NCBI GenBank assembly: GCA_012861695.1 | Contig: JAAOOA010000125.1 | Span: 559,501-623,500, forward strand | Direction of reading: 5' to 3' | Source of the DNA: Trematomus loennbergii | Taxonomy: Eukaryota > Chordata > Actinopteri > Perciformes > Nototheniidae | DNA length: 64,000 nt | Translations under genes and position numbers: made by a program | Shown: positions 10,980 to 22,540 of the stretch, in pieces | How positions within the stretch are numbered: the stretch's first letter is position 1 | Layout of the letters: each line of letters opens with the position of its first letter | The notes under the pieces: model-generated | Database searches by the model: none | The model's input: only the letters and a program-made list of their open reading frames with translations | Told to the model about the DNA's origin: nothing

Positions 10980-11689
10980 GGTGGTTCAGAACAGTACCCG
11001 GGTTTGAAGCCAATTCTTGGTGGCCAAACCACGAAAATACAATTCTTGCTTTGGGACTTGATACTACTGGCACAAAAGAAATGTGCCTATTGATTTACAT
11101 GGGAAAGAGACATCTGTAAAGAAGCAAATCATATTTTTTTTTGTGTAAATTATCTTTTCATTATGATTACTAAAATAGCCTTTATTTGGCTCCCACCTCC
11201 AGCAATGTGTCCGACAGGTATCAATTCTCTGAACCTTTAATGAGAACATTTAGGCGAACCAACGTCTTGCAGTAATTACCCTCCAGTCTTTTGCTTATTG
11301 TCTCTGTTCTTTCATGAACAGAGACAACAGCACACCGTTTACATGCAGAAAAACCTTCATAACACACAAGGGGACGGGTAATAACTGGAAAAGCATGACA
11401 TGGGCCCTTTAATGTTTAAATCCTCAGACCTCTCCCCGCGGACCGCGCATAATCATAACCTCTGCAGCGCATCAATCTGCTGCTGAGCGCGCCACATTCG
11501 AAATGGCTGAGGTGAAGCTCTCGGAGAATACAGCATTTTCAATAACACTTCCTCAAGAGCAAAATCCAACGTCTGGGAGGCTTTTGGTGTCATCCTAGAT
11601 GGAGAAAATAACCAACATCCCACGCTTTTTGAGACAAATATGCAACTGCGTGTGTTAATAATTGCACGTTTTTACTGCTCATATATATG
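10980..11689. other. No gene recognised
   Basis: Unique sequence. Around 11294-11334 the 11-base arms tctctgttctt/gaacagagaca form a small inverted repeat. Confidence 0.35.
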
Positions 11690-11920
11690 CGGGTTGGGGT
11701 CGGGTTGCGGATCTTGTGCCGACGGGTCGGGTTGCGGAACTAATTGGCAATATGTGCGGGGGGCGGGTTCGGTATTGCACGTCGCGGGTGCGGGGCGGGA
11801 GGGGGTCTTGAAAATCAGACCCGTGCAGGACTCTGCGTTGGGGAACACCAGTTTGAAACCCGCCGCTGCGTCTGTAAAGCCGTTATGTCCTTGGGCAAGA
11901 CACTTCACCTGAATTTGCCC
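11690..11920. repeat. hAT end fragment plus SINE-body fragment
   Basis: A GC-rich stretch with repeated cgggt(c/t)gcgg units ends in acccgtgcaggactctg (11820-11836), an end I recall from a fish hAT family. The opposite end was not found. From about 11870, tccttgggcaagacacttca resembles the middle of the SINE at 8637. Confidence 0.4.
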
Positions 11921-13189
11921 CTGTGGGTTTTTCATAGAAGGGAAATGAACAAAAGACTCTGAAGGGTAAACAGCGAATATACAAAAACACAAAGAGTTTG
12001 TTCCTACATTAACTTTTATCGGTATGTTATGAATGTCGTGTATATGGTAGTGTTAACTAGAGGAGTCCTTACACCACAAAGGAGCACTTTGACATGCCTA
12101 CTGTCATCTGTGACTCTCAAGAGACTTAACAGACTAATTTTCCCACAATGCTTTACGTTGTAAAAACCCTCTAATAACTCTCTCAACCCTGTCAGCCCTT
12201 TTAGCAAAAGCTGGCAGAATGGGAGTGATCATTTATTTTGAACACACTCGGACTCACCTGCTGAATTTGATAAAGAAATCACTTGTACCAATTGTATGTT
12301 TGTGGAGGAACACATGGAAAAAGGCTACGAGTGGATCGGGATTATTCTTGTCTGTCACAGTGTTTCTCCTTTATTCCCTCACAGCCACTATATGTAACAT
12401 TAGGTGGCTTTGTTACATCAATCAGTTCATGTGTTAGTATTGTGAACCCACTAACCATCTTCTTAGCACCATTATAAGATACATGTTAGCATCTCACAAT
12501 AATGGTGACTCAGCCTTTAAGCATACCTATACACATACAGGGATTCACAGCTGCTGCTCCACATAAATCTTCTTTGTCAGATCATACACAGCATTTATTA
12601 CCCATATAATAAATGCTTTGTAAATATACATGCTGGTTAGTTTAATATTGTACAATAGTGATAACTGCTAACTTCTACTATATACACATTCCCGAACACG
12701 TTGCTATTTTCTTTTTGCTAGTTTTACCTTTTTTATTGCCACATTATCAAGCCCTATTTAATACACAATTCATAGTCTTACTATAATTTGTTAATAGCTC
12801 AACTTGCTCATCCCAAACCCCAACACAAGTAACATCAAACCTTCATTGCATTACATTTAATTAAATACATTGTTTTATTATTGTTACATTTTCTTTTCAA
12901 GGCTTCAGCATTTGATTACCAATGCATGACACCAGGACACAGTGAAGATATGATTACATCTGATCGGTGTAGAAAGACAGTTTATTGTAATGCACAACCA
13001 TTTATGTCACTAATAAATGGACTGCTCGTCCAGTTATCGTCCAGCTCTAAGTGTGATCCTAGTTAACAGCATGTCATGGTTACATAACACTCTAGATTTC
13101 AGTTTGTGTCTTCCCCCTTGTCTGCCAACTATAAAATACCAAATGTAAAAAACAAAAAAACAATTAAACCAGGAAATGTTGCGTGGCCC
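11921..13189. other. No gene recognised
   Basis: AT-rich unique sequence. No domain, splice-flanked exon or repeat terminus was recognised. Confidence 0.4.
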
Positions 13190-13560
13190 TAATTTGAATA
13201 TCTGCTAAAGAACAGATCTCCACATCTGTGCGTGGCCCTATATCACTCCCTCTGCGACAACCCTGTCATAAATCCCATTTATTACACACTGACTCTAACC
13301 GTGGAACATGTGTTGTGAAAGCTGGCCCTGCACCATGCTTGCCAGTCCCCAATTAAAAGCCCATTATGGAGCAGGTCCCCGGGCCCCGGTCAGACGGAGA
13401 GCTGCTGAGCAAGCACTGCTCCGGGGGCGGCGGCCCCTCTTTGTGGGGCCGTGTTTCTGCTGGAGAACAAGGGACTCAAAGTCCCAGGGCTGTCCGTATC
13501 GATCCAACTGTCTGCCTGTCATGCTGGGGACACACTGGAGGACTTCATAAATCCTAAAGC
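13190..13560. promoter_or_regulatory. Candidate conserved non-coding block
   Basis: High-complexity, locally GC-rich sequence with CCAATTAAAAGCCCATTATG near 13350 and no sustained coding signal. Frames on both strands are open by GC content, but none resembles a known protein. Listed only because its character differs sharply from the repeats around it. Confidence 0.18.
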
Positions 13561-13911
13561 ATTTTTCAAAATGGTTTAGCAAATATCCTGCTGCTGATAG
13601 AAGCACTTTTTCTCTAATAACATTCTTTCCTCTGATTGGCTGCATATTTGGCCATGAAAAGGGTCAAACTGCTGCATACGTAGCTGCAGAGTAATGTTTT
13701 ACACATTATATCTTTATGCTGGAAATCCATAGTAGTTACAGAGGTAATTGATTACAAAGAAGAATAATGATGAGCCAATGTCCAACATTGAATCCTACAT
13801 CATCATCCTACATTTCTCATAACGCAACTCCATACTGTGAACCAGGGCAGGTGTTTGGCTCAGTGAGGTAAAGGACTCTCAGAGTGTTAGATAGTTAACT
13901 ATAAGTTATCT

Positions 13912-13990
13912 CAGTGGGTCTCAAACGTTTTGATCACAATTTATGTAAACAAATATTTCCAAGGCACACCTTATAATTATTTGGATAAAT
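13912..13990 (+). repeat. hAT-family terminal fragment (cagtgggtctcaaacg)
   Basis: The left-end-like cagtgggtctcaaacgtttt is followed by caaggcacacc, both typical of a common fish hAT MITE. No right end is seen. Confidence 0.4.
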
Positions 13991-14214
13991 AAAAACAGGT
14001 TTGAAATCATTCCAATGTATACTATAGGACAGTAAACCTAAAATAATAGCCAAATAGCTAAATCTTGCCTCGGGCAGCAACTTGGTCACGGTTTTCTTAT
14101 ATTTGGGATCGGATTGGAAAATAGAATTTGTATTTCCCTCCATTCAAATGACAGTGAGTGTTTCCCCCCAAAAGGGGCGTGGCCTTGCATAGAGGGAAAG
14201 TACCTGGATGCGTT

Positions 14215-14345
14215 GCTTTCATCTATTGGTCAGATTTGAACCCGGTCCACTGCTGTAAGGAGTAAGCCTCAGGACATGGGAATAGATCAATTGGGTTGAA
14301 GCCCACCACTCTTCCGTTGGGCTTGCAAAGCCTGACCCGCCTTGT
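14215..14345 (-). mobile_element. tRNA-derived SINE fragment
   Basis: On the minus strand the order is ...cttactccttacagcagtgg..., then the B-box-like gggttcaaatctgacc. This resembles the tRNA-like head of a SINE. The boundaries are approximate. Confidence 0.4.
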
Positions 14346-15057
14346 GGGTCTGCGGTGATAACGCTCCTCACTGCTCTACTTCCAGCTGATTAGGCGTGGT
14401 TGCGTCATGTTTAAGAATGCTTACAGTGCACATTCATGTTGGTGCTTGCAGGTAAGCTGCCCCCCCCCCCATCATCACTGCTTTGGTGATGCAACCCTTC
14501 TTTTCCCTTTCAACTCCACCACCGTGCTGATGCAATACTGTGTTGCTGTTATTACTGCACTGCTTAATTACTTCCTGTGTGACCATATGTGTGTGTGTGT
14601 GTGGGGTGGGGTGGGGGGGGGGTAGACACTGTGTGTTCCACTGTGCACTTGCATTGTGCTCATAATGGAATCATGTGTGCACGCTCCAAGCTTGCTCTGC
14701 ACACATTGTTCATTTTTTGTGTGTCTGTGCTGCACATTTGCATGTCCGAGGTGTCCTTAGAGATCAATCCCCTGCTTCTCCTCTTTAATGAAGGCCCCAA
14801 AGAGAGGGGGGGAGGGAGGGGGGAGGCATTTGGGGTACTAGCACCACTGTCCTGGCCCCTGGGGTCAAGGCGAGCATTTCATTGGCTCAGAGAGTCTGGT
14901 GTTGCTGCTGGCTGCTTTAAGCTGGCTGAGCCTCACACTTCCTGTGGACACACAATCACTACACTGACACACACACGCACAAAAAGTGCCCTGATGACAT
15001 GCCGGACAATCATTTACATGCAGGATCCTCGTCAGGGCAAGGGAAGCTGGAGGACAA

Positions 15058-15241
<184 letters not shown>

Positions 15242-15400
15242 TTGAATCTGCACCAGTATAAAACAGAATGGAGCTTTTCTTCCTGACGTGTGGGGGAGGA
15301 TGTTTTTCCATATGGTATTTTCAATCACAATATGTGGCATGACTTGGCTCACTTAAAGCCTCCATTTCATGTTGACAAAGGCCTTCCTGTCTCTCTGCAG

Positions 15401-15467
15401 ACGTTGGAGTAAAAGTGGAGCAGCGAGAGGAGCGATGGCGGCTTCAAAGCAGCCTGTCAGCTCATAG
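15401..15467 (+). CDS. Candidate internal coding exon
   Basis: A strong acceptor (cttcctgtctctctgcag) is followed by 67 bases open in one frame (21 codons, beginning VGVKVEQREERWRLQ) and a donor, ATAG|GTACGG. The same stretch also holds a good ATG context (gcgATGG) but that frame closes at TAG, so a 5' UTR exon is also possible. I recognise no protein. It is supported by splice signals only. Confidence 0.25.
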
Positions 15468-15564
15468 GTACGGCCTCATCAGAGACAGAGAGGCTTCCTG
15501 CCTTTCTTTTGTTTTTCAAACAGACATCTTGAGCCCATGGCAGGGTGTTGTCTAATTAATGGCT

Positions 15565-15565
<1 letters not shown>

Positions 15566-15599
<34 letters not shown>
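15566..15599. repeat. (GT)n microsatellite
   Basis: About 16 GT units followed by GAGAGAG. Confidence 0.9.
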
Positions 15600-15605
<6 letters not shown>

Positions 15606-15609
15606 TTGA

Positions 15610-16280
15610 CCTGAAAAAGTTAGCGTCACTCATCGTTGAATGTCACTCCCATCACATATTAATATGAAGCTTGTCTCTCCTCTTCGTATCCTCGCCATAG
15701 TAATTCTTAACAAAGATAATAATATGTTGTAGTTGACCCTGCAGCGTTTCGGATAAAACTGGATGCTGTGTGATATCTGCCACTCCAGTGTTAAGTTGTG
15801 TAGTAGCTCGTCTCTGCTGTCATGTGATAAGGCTGAATCACACAGTCAGGCACAGATCAGGTTAGCGTTTCAGATTTGCAACTCTTTGTACATGTGATTT
15901 TTTTTAATACAGCCCTAACCGAAGACAGGAGTGAAGACTAATGGTGTGCTCAGACAGAAAGTGAAGCAATTTCCCCTTTTCTAATCCATGCAATTAGAGT
16001 GGTAATATTACATATTTGATAATAAAACACAGGCCTTTGTTGCACACATATGAGACTAAGATGCAAAAAAGGGTCTTGAAGTGCTGCTCTAGGTTACACA
16101 AGTCACCTGAATAGTAAGTATCACCATGGATTCTGCAGAACTAACCTGAAAACGCCTTCATATTTCTGAGAGGTCTTAACACAGAGCAATCCCACGTCAT
16201 GTTACGGATTTCTCACACAAGTTAACAAAAATGGTGTTTCGCCACAAAGACCAACGGGTCATTGTGTTTGTCTGCCATGA
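15610..16280. other. No gene recognised
   Basis: Unique AT-rich sequence. Confidence 0.4.
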
Positions 16281-16284
16281 ATGA

Positions 16285-16440
16285 CAGGCCGGTTCATTTC
16301 TTGCCCTTGAGCAAGGCACAGCACCTGTTCCAATGCATGAGTGTATTTGTACTGTGTGTGTATTCCAAACTATATATAAACAGAGTGGAACACTCCCCCT
16401 AGGGGATCAATAAAGGTTAATCTGAATCTTAATCTTGAAC
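16285..16440 (+). mobile_element. SINE 3' portion
   Basis: Contains cttgcccttgagcaaggcac, the same block as in the SINE at 8637, and ends with ggggatcaataaaggttaat, a LINE-type tail that SINEs often share with their partner LINE. The tRNA-like head is missing. Confidence 0.5.
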
Positions 16441-16916
16441 ACCATTTAAAAGGATTACAGGGAGCGTACATTACTATGTGTCATTTCATTGCTTAAAGAA
16501 AGACAGTGTGATGGCAGATCAAATGATTGAATACCCGCTGTCTAACGATGCGTTCTCATGGGCCCCCCTCTTAGGTCTGCTGATATGTGCTCAACCCCAA
16601 CACTGTGACAGTGGGGGTTGATTGGCTTTTTCCTTGACAAACTGTTGACAGTTGATCTAATGACGATTCCATCACTTTGTCATTGCTAATTTCTGGACGC
16701 TTTACCCTGAGTTGCTGCCGATGGCCCACGGTGTGTGAATGTTAGATTACTTAAGCTAAAAGTGGCACATTGCTCTGTATGGATGAGCTGTGAATGGATG
16801 TAACGTTTTTGCGCTACATAAATACATTCCATCTCAGCCTGTCCTCCTACAAAAAACGACCATATAGGCCGATTGTTCATGCCCTCATTACGACCCAGAG
16901 ACACGTTTTAAAGTGT

Positions 16917-16973
16917 ATGTTGTTTCTTACACGACCACTAGAGGTGCTCTAGTGGTCGTGTAAGAAACAACAT
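16917..16973. repeat. Perfect 26-bp hairpin inside the foldback arm
   Basis: 26-base arms (16917-16942 and 16948-16973) around a 5-nt loop, with core acgaccactaga / tctagtggtcgt. The other arm of the element has only a diverged single copy of this segment (gggagcactagagggcc near 19130), so the hairpin is specific to the left arm. Confidence 0.85.
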
Positions 16974-18286
16974 GCTTGATTGCAAACGCTCCGGAGGGAC
17001 GTTTATTCACAAATAACCCTCTCTGGAAAATCCTAAATTGTGGAATAGTTTGGCCATTAAAATGCTTTTTGATTCGATTTCTAGCGAGAAGTGTATATTG
17101 TATCTTAGAATCCACGTCCAGTCGATGTGTAGGATCTATAGTTTGATAGATATTACGAAGATGATTTGAGGTCTCGCCAGGAGAACGTGTATATGGGGCA
17201 GCTTCCATGTAAAGTTAGCGTGGGTGAAAACAGTTTTTCCGGTCTCGAAGTTTTCATAATAAAACCGGATGTATTCCCCTCACTGTCAAATGATTACACA
17301 GTGATATCTGCTTTACTCATCCACTAATCAGTTTATCCTTGTTAATTACACAATATTGATTGGTTTAAATTGTGTACAATGCTTTTGTGTTTTTAACCTT
17401 CGATTCAGAGAAACAAATAGTTTTTTCGGAGTTTAGACACTTCAGAGTTTCCGAAGACACTACACTACCCAGAATCCCCAGTTATCGTTTGGGACTACAA
17501 CATCCGCTTTGCTTTACAAACCCCGTGATTAGTCCTCAAGCCCTGTGATTGGATGTTGGAGTGGCAGTGCGACAAGGTTACGCCGAGCGTCAACAGCTCT
17601 TTGAAATGGAATGGAACCACGACAGGCTATCCAAAACTGGAATTGGACGGGTCCAGCCCCCCGGGTCCACATGCTGGCTATTGTGTTTCGCAACATGTTG
17701 TATGGCACGTCTCTTTACAAGACGTTTTCGTATTTCCCACAATTAGAAGTTGCCAGTATTAAACTGTGTACACCCTGGAGGTTTAGGGGATATTCAGGCG
17801 GCATTTCTTACAGTTTGTCAAAAGGTCTTCTGATCAGGGCTCTATAAATAAATATCTACGGCAGATATGTAATATTTAATGCAGCCGAACCGTGTATTAC
17901 AATGCCGTTATGTGATGACTTCCAAAGAGAAAAGCAAGAACACTCGGAATAAAGTATTATTTTTCAAAAAAAATTTTTTCCGATTTCATATCGCATAAAC
18001 ACCATATCCCGACGTGCACAATCGATGTTTTATCAAAACCTCTGAAAAAATAAAGGTGTCTCTCAGAATCGAAAGAGAAAAACTTATGGGAAAAACACAA
18101 AAGCAGTGTACACAATTTAAACCAATAAATGTCGTATAATTAACAAGGATAAACTGATGTTTTTTAGTGGATGAGTACTGCAGATATCACTGTTAAATCA
18201 TTTGATCATTGGTTTTATTATGAAAACGTCGAGACCGGAAATACTGTTTTCAACCCGTAACTTTACATGGAGGCTACCGCATATAC

Positions 18287-18904
18287 CAACACAGTCTCAC
18301 GGCATTTCGTGTTATAGTCACGAAATTAATCTATTTATTCGTGTTCACCAACACGATTTCGCCATTTTTTTCGTGTCACACAGAACGATTTAAAAAGCAA
18401 TGTAAATAATAACAAATTAGAAGGAAAAAGACATTTAAAAAAATACAGATTTAAGTATTCTGACACAGAACGATTTTAGAAGCAATGTATTTATAATGGT
18501 AGTATGTTTCGTGCCTGCACCAAATAATAACAAATTAGAAGGAAAAAAAGATGACATAAAATACAGATGTCAGTATTCTGAGGCTCTGAGCCATTTCTTT
18601 TCCTCACTGACGGCAACACAACTCAGACATTATACAATTTAAAATAAAAGGGATAGGGTTAGGCTTAGGGTAAGATATTGAGTAAGAACATGTTTTTATG
18701 AACCACACAGCTTCTGGTCTTCCAAGACCCGACCGGACAAAAAGACGTGTTGCAGGCACGAAACATACTACCAATAGAAATACATTGCTTTTAAAATCGT
18801 TCTGTGTGACACGAAAAAAAGGTGAAAATCGTGTTGGTGAACACGAATCAATAGATTAAATTAATTTCGTGACTAATAACACGAAATGCCGTGAGACTGG
18901 GTTG
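18287..18904. mobile_element. Nested palindromic MITE, ~618 bp
   Basis: Inverted ends contain gtctcacggcatttcgtgtt, followed on both arms by cacgaaattaat and gtgttcaccaacacgat blocks. It is flanked by a 7-bp repeat, catatac (18280-18286, 18905-18911), and interrupts the arm of the larger palindrome: removing it restores the match to 17180-17200. No coding capacity. Confidence 0.75.
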
Positions 18905-19259
18905 CATATACACGTTCTCCTGTCGAAACCTCAAATCATCTTCGTAATATCTATCAAACTATAGATCCTACATATCGACTGGACGTGGATTCTAAAAGTA
19001 CAATATACACTTCTCGCTAGAAATCTAATCAAAAAGCATTTTAATGGCCAAACTATCCTACAATTTAGGATTTTCCAGAGAGGGTTATTGGTGAATAAAC
19101 GACCATCTGTAACGTTTGCATTCAACGGGAGCACTAGAGGGCCAAAACTTTAAAACTTAATTATAGGACGTATTAAGCGCTTGAACAAACAACATATTTG
19201 GTCGTAATAAGGGCCTGAACAATCGGCCCATTTGGTCGTATGAGTTGGAGGGCTTGTTG

Positions 19260-20200
19260 TTCCATCTACCATTGTTACACTGGACCTTTTAGATGTGAAC
19301 CTGACCTCAGACTGCAGCCTACACTGACCTTAAGGAAGCAACTCGTCATGATGCATTCCTCCAACATCTTCTGCTTACAGATGTAAACAATAAATCAGCA
19401 GTTACTTTGCATCTCTTTTCCCATTGGTTTATTTTTTAAAGAACAACAGCCAATGGAATAACTCCAACACTTCTGCATTTAATAAAGACAAAACAATAAT
19501 AAAATGAACTCTGATGATGAATAGGTAGGAATGATCTTAGTAATAATCCAAAGTGTATGATAGGAACTAAAGGATCCAGCATTCTAAGAGCTTAACACCA
19601 GTAACAACTTAAAGTCAAACATCTTCCTCTGCTGCTTTGTTTAGCCTTTCAAGCAATGCCTGTTGTACCATTTCAACAGATGAATTTCTGATCAAATTCC
19701 TGTGTTCTTGTTATAGGTACTGTGTTTCTCTGCCTGTCCATGGCTAATGGAAGGCAGTGTGTGTGGTTTGAGCCGGGCCAGCAGGGAGGAGATGGAGATC
19801 TGGTACATGGTGGGAGCTTACGGAGCAAAAATATTCCACAGAAATATGTTTGAAAGAAAATAAAGAGAAGGCTGATGACTGCACTGCTTCAAATAACACA
19901 CAGAGAAAATGTAATATAACAAATTGCTCTCAACATGAAATATTGACAAGATGCAGTGAATGGGCTCCACCCGTACAGCTCCTAACTCCATAAATGAGTT
20001 AAATATTGCAGGCTGTGCTGTGGTGTGATGTAATAAAGTCTGCTTTAGGCTGTGTGGAGTGTGGACACTTCATGGTTTACATCGCCTGCTTCTTATTGAG
20101 CCACAGTCAACAGCTCATAATGCTCGCTTTTTATTTGAGCTTTGCAACTCTGATAAAATGGATTTCAGGGTCAGGGTTAGGAAAACAGCTAACACTGGGG
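19260..20200. other. No gene recognised
   Basis: Unique, AT-rich sequence. Confidence 0.4.
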
Positions 20201-20204
20201 TTTC

Positions 20205-20212
20205 ACACACAC

Positions 20213-20247
<35 letters not shown>

Positions 20248-20250
20248 CAT
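20205..20250. repeat. (CA)n-(CAGA)n microsatellite
   Basis: A short CA run passing into about nine CAGA units, immediately upstream of the LINE 5' end. Confidence 0.9.
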
Positions 20251-20270
20251 GGTGTAACGATACATTTCCC

Positions 20271-20281
20271 AAGATGGCGGC
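20271..20281 (+). promoter_or_regulatory. YY1-type motif at LINE 5' end
   Basis: AAGATGGCGGC matches the YY1 consensus. In human L1 a similar site near the 5' end sets the transcription start. The position just before the first LINE open frame suggests a similar role; this is inference. Confidence 0.4.
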
Positions 20282-20445
20282 AGGCAGTTCTGGTGCAGTG
20301 GCAGCAATCTATCTCTGTATGATTGTCCTAAATCTCAAACCTCTGTGTAGCTATACCACTCATCTTGCCCCCATGGTAAAACAACATTCTGAGGATACAT
20401 CATTATCTGCACCAGCAACATCGTTGAATAACAAGCACTTCGGCC

Positions 20446-20865
20446 ATGGTCGGCATATTATCTACAGTTCACTCATCTGGCACTCCTGGCAGACTCTCTC
20501 AAAAGAAAAAAGGGTCTATAACGAAAGGGGAAAATATTGGGCAATTGGCTCTGCTGTGTCTCTTGCTCTCGGGAGATATCCACCCGTGTCCGGGTCCCGG
20601 CGTCGTTTCCATCGACCTGACGGCTGGCGGCCCAGCCGCTGAGCTCCACACGCCATCAGTCGGCTTCCGAAGAGGCTGGCTAGCTGAACAGCTAGCAACA
20701 CTAGCGTGTCTCTGCGGTCTCGTGCTGACGGCTGCCGACCTAGCAGCAGGACCTCTACCCACACCGTCGGAGGACTACGGGTCCACGCCGAGGGCTGTTG
20801 GCCGAGCAGCCGATATTCTCGCACCACTGGACACCACCGGACTGGCTTCAGAAGAGGCCGGATAG
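20446..20865 (+). pseudogene. LINE N-terminal ORF with degenerate 2A-like motif
   Basis: The 139-codon frame starts at ATG. At 20572-20598 it reads GDIHPCPGP, after a leucine-rich LLCLLLS. Ribosome-skipping 2A sequences have the form D-x-E-x-N-P-G-P after a hydrophobic stretch and are known at the N-terminus of CR1/L2/Rex1-type LINE proteins. Here the key Asn is Cys. After that comes a low-complexity Ala/Gly/Pro/Ser region carrying a tandem duplication that continues in another frame to about 21008. The frame ends at a stop at 20863-20865, and the endonuclease follows in a different frame. Confidence 0.6.
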
Positions 20866-21008
20866 CTGAACAGCTAGCTCTGCCGGCGGGTCTCTGTGGT
20901 CTCGCACTGTCGGCTGCTGGCCTAACATCTGGACCAACATCCACACCATCGGAGGACTGCGGGACCGCGCCGATGGCTAGCAGCCTAGCGGCAGAGATCC
21001 ATAAACCA
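20660..21008 (+). repeat. Tandem duplication within LINE ORF (~190-bp unit, two copies)
   Basis: Two diverged copies, about 20660-20830 and 20848-21008, share agctgaacagctagc, gtctctg(c/t)ggtctcg, ggctgctgrcctarca and acaccgtcggaggact-type blocks. Translated, both give a Leu-Cys-Gly-Leu...Ala...Pro-Ser-Glu-Asp pattern. Confidence 0.75.
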
Positions 21009-22109
21009 CCAGCTAGCTCTGACTGCTCCACTGTCAACAACGGCACCGAGGTAAAGCCTAGAAATCCTGTATTTAAAAAACACTGTTGCACAAAAATATT
21101 TCAAACAGTGAATCAAGCAAAAATAGTGTGGGATCCTCGGTGCAAGCCAAAGGGACTATTCAGTGGACATTTACATTTCCGCAGCATCTGCAACAAACAT
21201 GAACAGCTAGAACATCTCCTCCTTGAGTCCAATATTGACTGTTTGGGAATATCTGAATCTTGGCTAAAACAGTCGTCACCATCCACTCTTGTATCTGTCA
21301 GGATATAATGTGTTTAGGAAGGACAGACTGAAGGGAAAGGAGGGGGTGTGTTGCTTTATGTGAGGAATACCTTTACTTGTAGGAGATTGCTCCCAGCTAA
21401 TATTGAGTTTGATTGTGTTGGTGTGGAAATCAAACTATCTGAGGAACTGTCCCTCACCATGATTTGCCTGTATCGACAACCCACCGCTAAGGTGGATTTC
21501 TATGACTCCAACAAAGAGCTAATCATTTTAGGAGACTTTAATATCAACTGGAATGACAAACAAAATAGAAAGAGCTTAAAACGGATCATGGATAAACACA
21601 ACTTAATACAACTAATGGATCAACCGACTAGAATAACCAAAACCTCCAAGACTATGATAGATTTATTATTTACAAACAAAGCTGACAGAATAGTTAAAAC
21701 CTACAACTTCCTGACTGGTCTTTCTGACCATAATCTTGTTCTTTTTGCCAGGAAACTCACAAAAAAAAGGTTCATGGCCACACCTAAAACCCCTGCCTTG
21801 GGTTCTCGCTTCATCCCCAAAAACCTGCAACAACGTTTTATGGAGGCAGTGAAAATGATTGATTGGGGAGACACTCTCTCCTCTGAAGACATTGGTGAAA
21901 ACAGTAATCTGTTTATATCTAAAATTAACGAAGCAATGTCTTCCTTCTCAAGGAGAGGGTGCCTTAGGGACAGGAAGGAACATCATCTTCCCTGGCTGAA
22001 TCTACAGTGCAGGAATCTCATGAAATCTAGAGACCAACTATTAAAGCAGAGCTTGAAATCCGGACTATCCACTGACAGACAGAAATTCACTCATGCTCGA
22101 AACAAGTAA
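20985..22109 (+). pseudogene. LINE AP endonuclease domain and linker
   Basis: Endonuclease of the APE type, which nicks target DNA. The visible motifs are CLGISESWLKQ (catalytic Glu), LIILGDFNINW (catalytic Asp and Asn) and GLSDHNLVLF (catalytic Asp-His), spaced as in L2/CR1/Rex1 elements. After it, a basic linker contains LPWLNLQCRNLMKSRDQLL. Two compensating frameshifts enclose about 40 bases near 21300-21345, where the family segment GYNVFRKDR lies in another frame. The frame closes at 22107-22109, and the next part lies in a new frame. Confidence 0.75.
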
Positions 22110-22275
22110 CACAAACAATAAGACAGGCCAAAGCAAACTTTTTTATAATAATAATATATAATTGAAGGTGCGAAAGGTAACAGTAAAACGTTTGGCAAAT
22201 GCTAAATAAACTATTAGGTAAACATAAGAAACAGGAAAATAATGTACTAGAATTACAAATCAATGATGCCCGATT

Positions 22276-22539
22276 GTGGATACACACCCCGTTTTTGACC
22301 TGGAGGAAATCACAGAGGTGGAGGTAAGAAATATAATCTTAGGGTTAAGAGGTTCTAAGGCTAGGGATGCAGATGATTTCGACACCAACTTTATAAAGAC
22401 AAATATTGACAGTCTAATAAAACCAATTACTATGCTAGTAAATCAATCTATTAGCACGAGTGAAGTTCCATCATCCTGGAAGGTGGCACGGTGACACCGA
22501 TTTTTAAATCTGGGGATAAGGCAATAATGTCCAATTACT
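22276..22539 (+). pseudogene. LINE reverse transcriptase N-terminal fragment
   Basis: Reads FDLEEITEVEVRNIILGLRG, SKARDADDFDTNFIKTN and, after a one-base deletion near 22493, TPIFKSGDK...MSNY. These are the opening motifs of non-LTR reverse transcriptase. The usual continuation is replaced by the repeat starting at 22541, so the catalytic FADD-type motif is absent. Confidence 0.7.
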
Positions 22540-22540
22540 A

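Larger units (their letters stand above)
16842..19252. mobile_element. Large palindromic (foldback) DNA element, ~2.4 kb
   Basis: Nearly 600 bp at each end are inverted copies. Examples are ggccgattgttca at 16868 and its complement near 19222; the gatagatattacgaagatga block at 17145 and its complement near 18940; and gtgtacacaatttaaaccaa near 18106 and its complement near 17365. The central, unpaired region is about 17420-18050. A second element (18287-18904) is inserted in the right arm. No transposase is visible. The superfamily is undetermined because a clear target duplication is missing. Confidence 0.75.
20262..22539 (+). mobile_element. LINE (L2/CR1/Rex1-like), 5' half retained, 3' part lost
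   Basis: A non-LTR retrotransposon that begins near aagatggcggc (20271-20281, a YY1-type site also found at LINE 5' ends). It encodes an N-terminal region with a 2A-like motif, then an AP endonuclease, then the start of reverse transcriptase. It stops inside the reverse transcriptase at about 22539, where a different repeat begins. Keeping the 5' end while losing the 3' end is the reverse of usual LINE 5' truncation. Several frameshifts make it non-functional. Confidence 0.8.

Noticed and set aside
18640..18690. Interstitial telomere repeat (gggatagggttaggcttaggg)
   Set aside because: Only about two imperfect TTAGGG units, inside a MITE.
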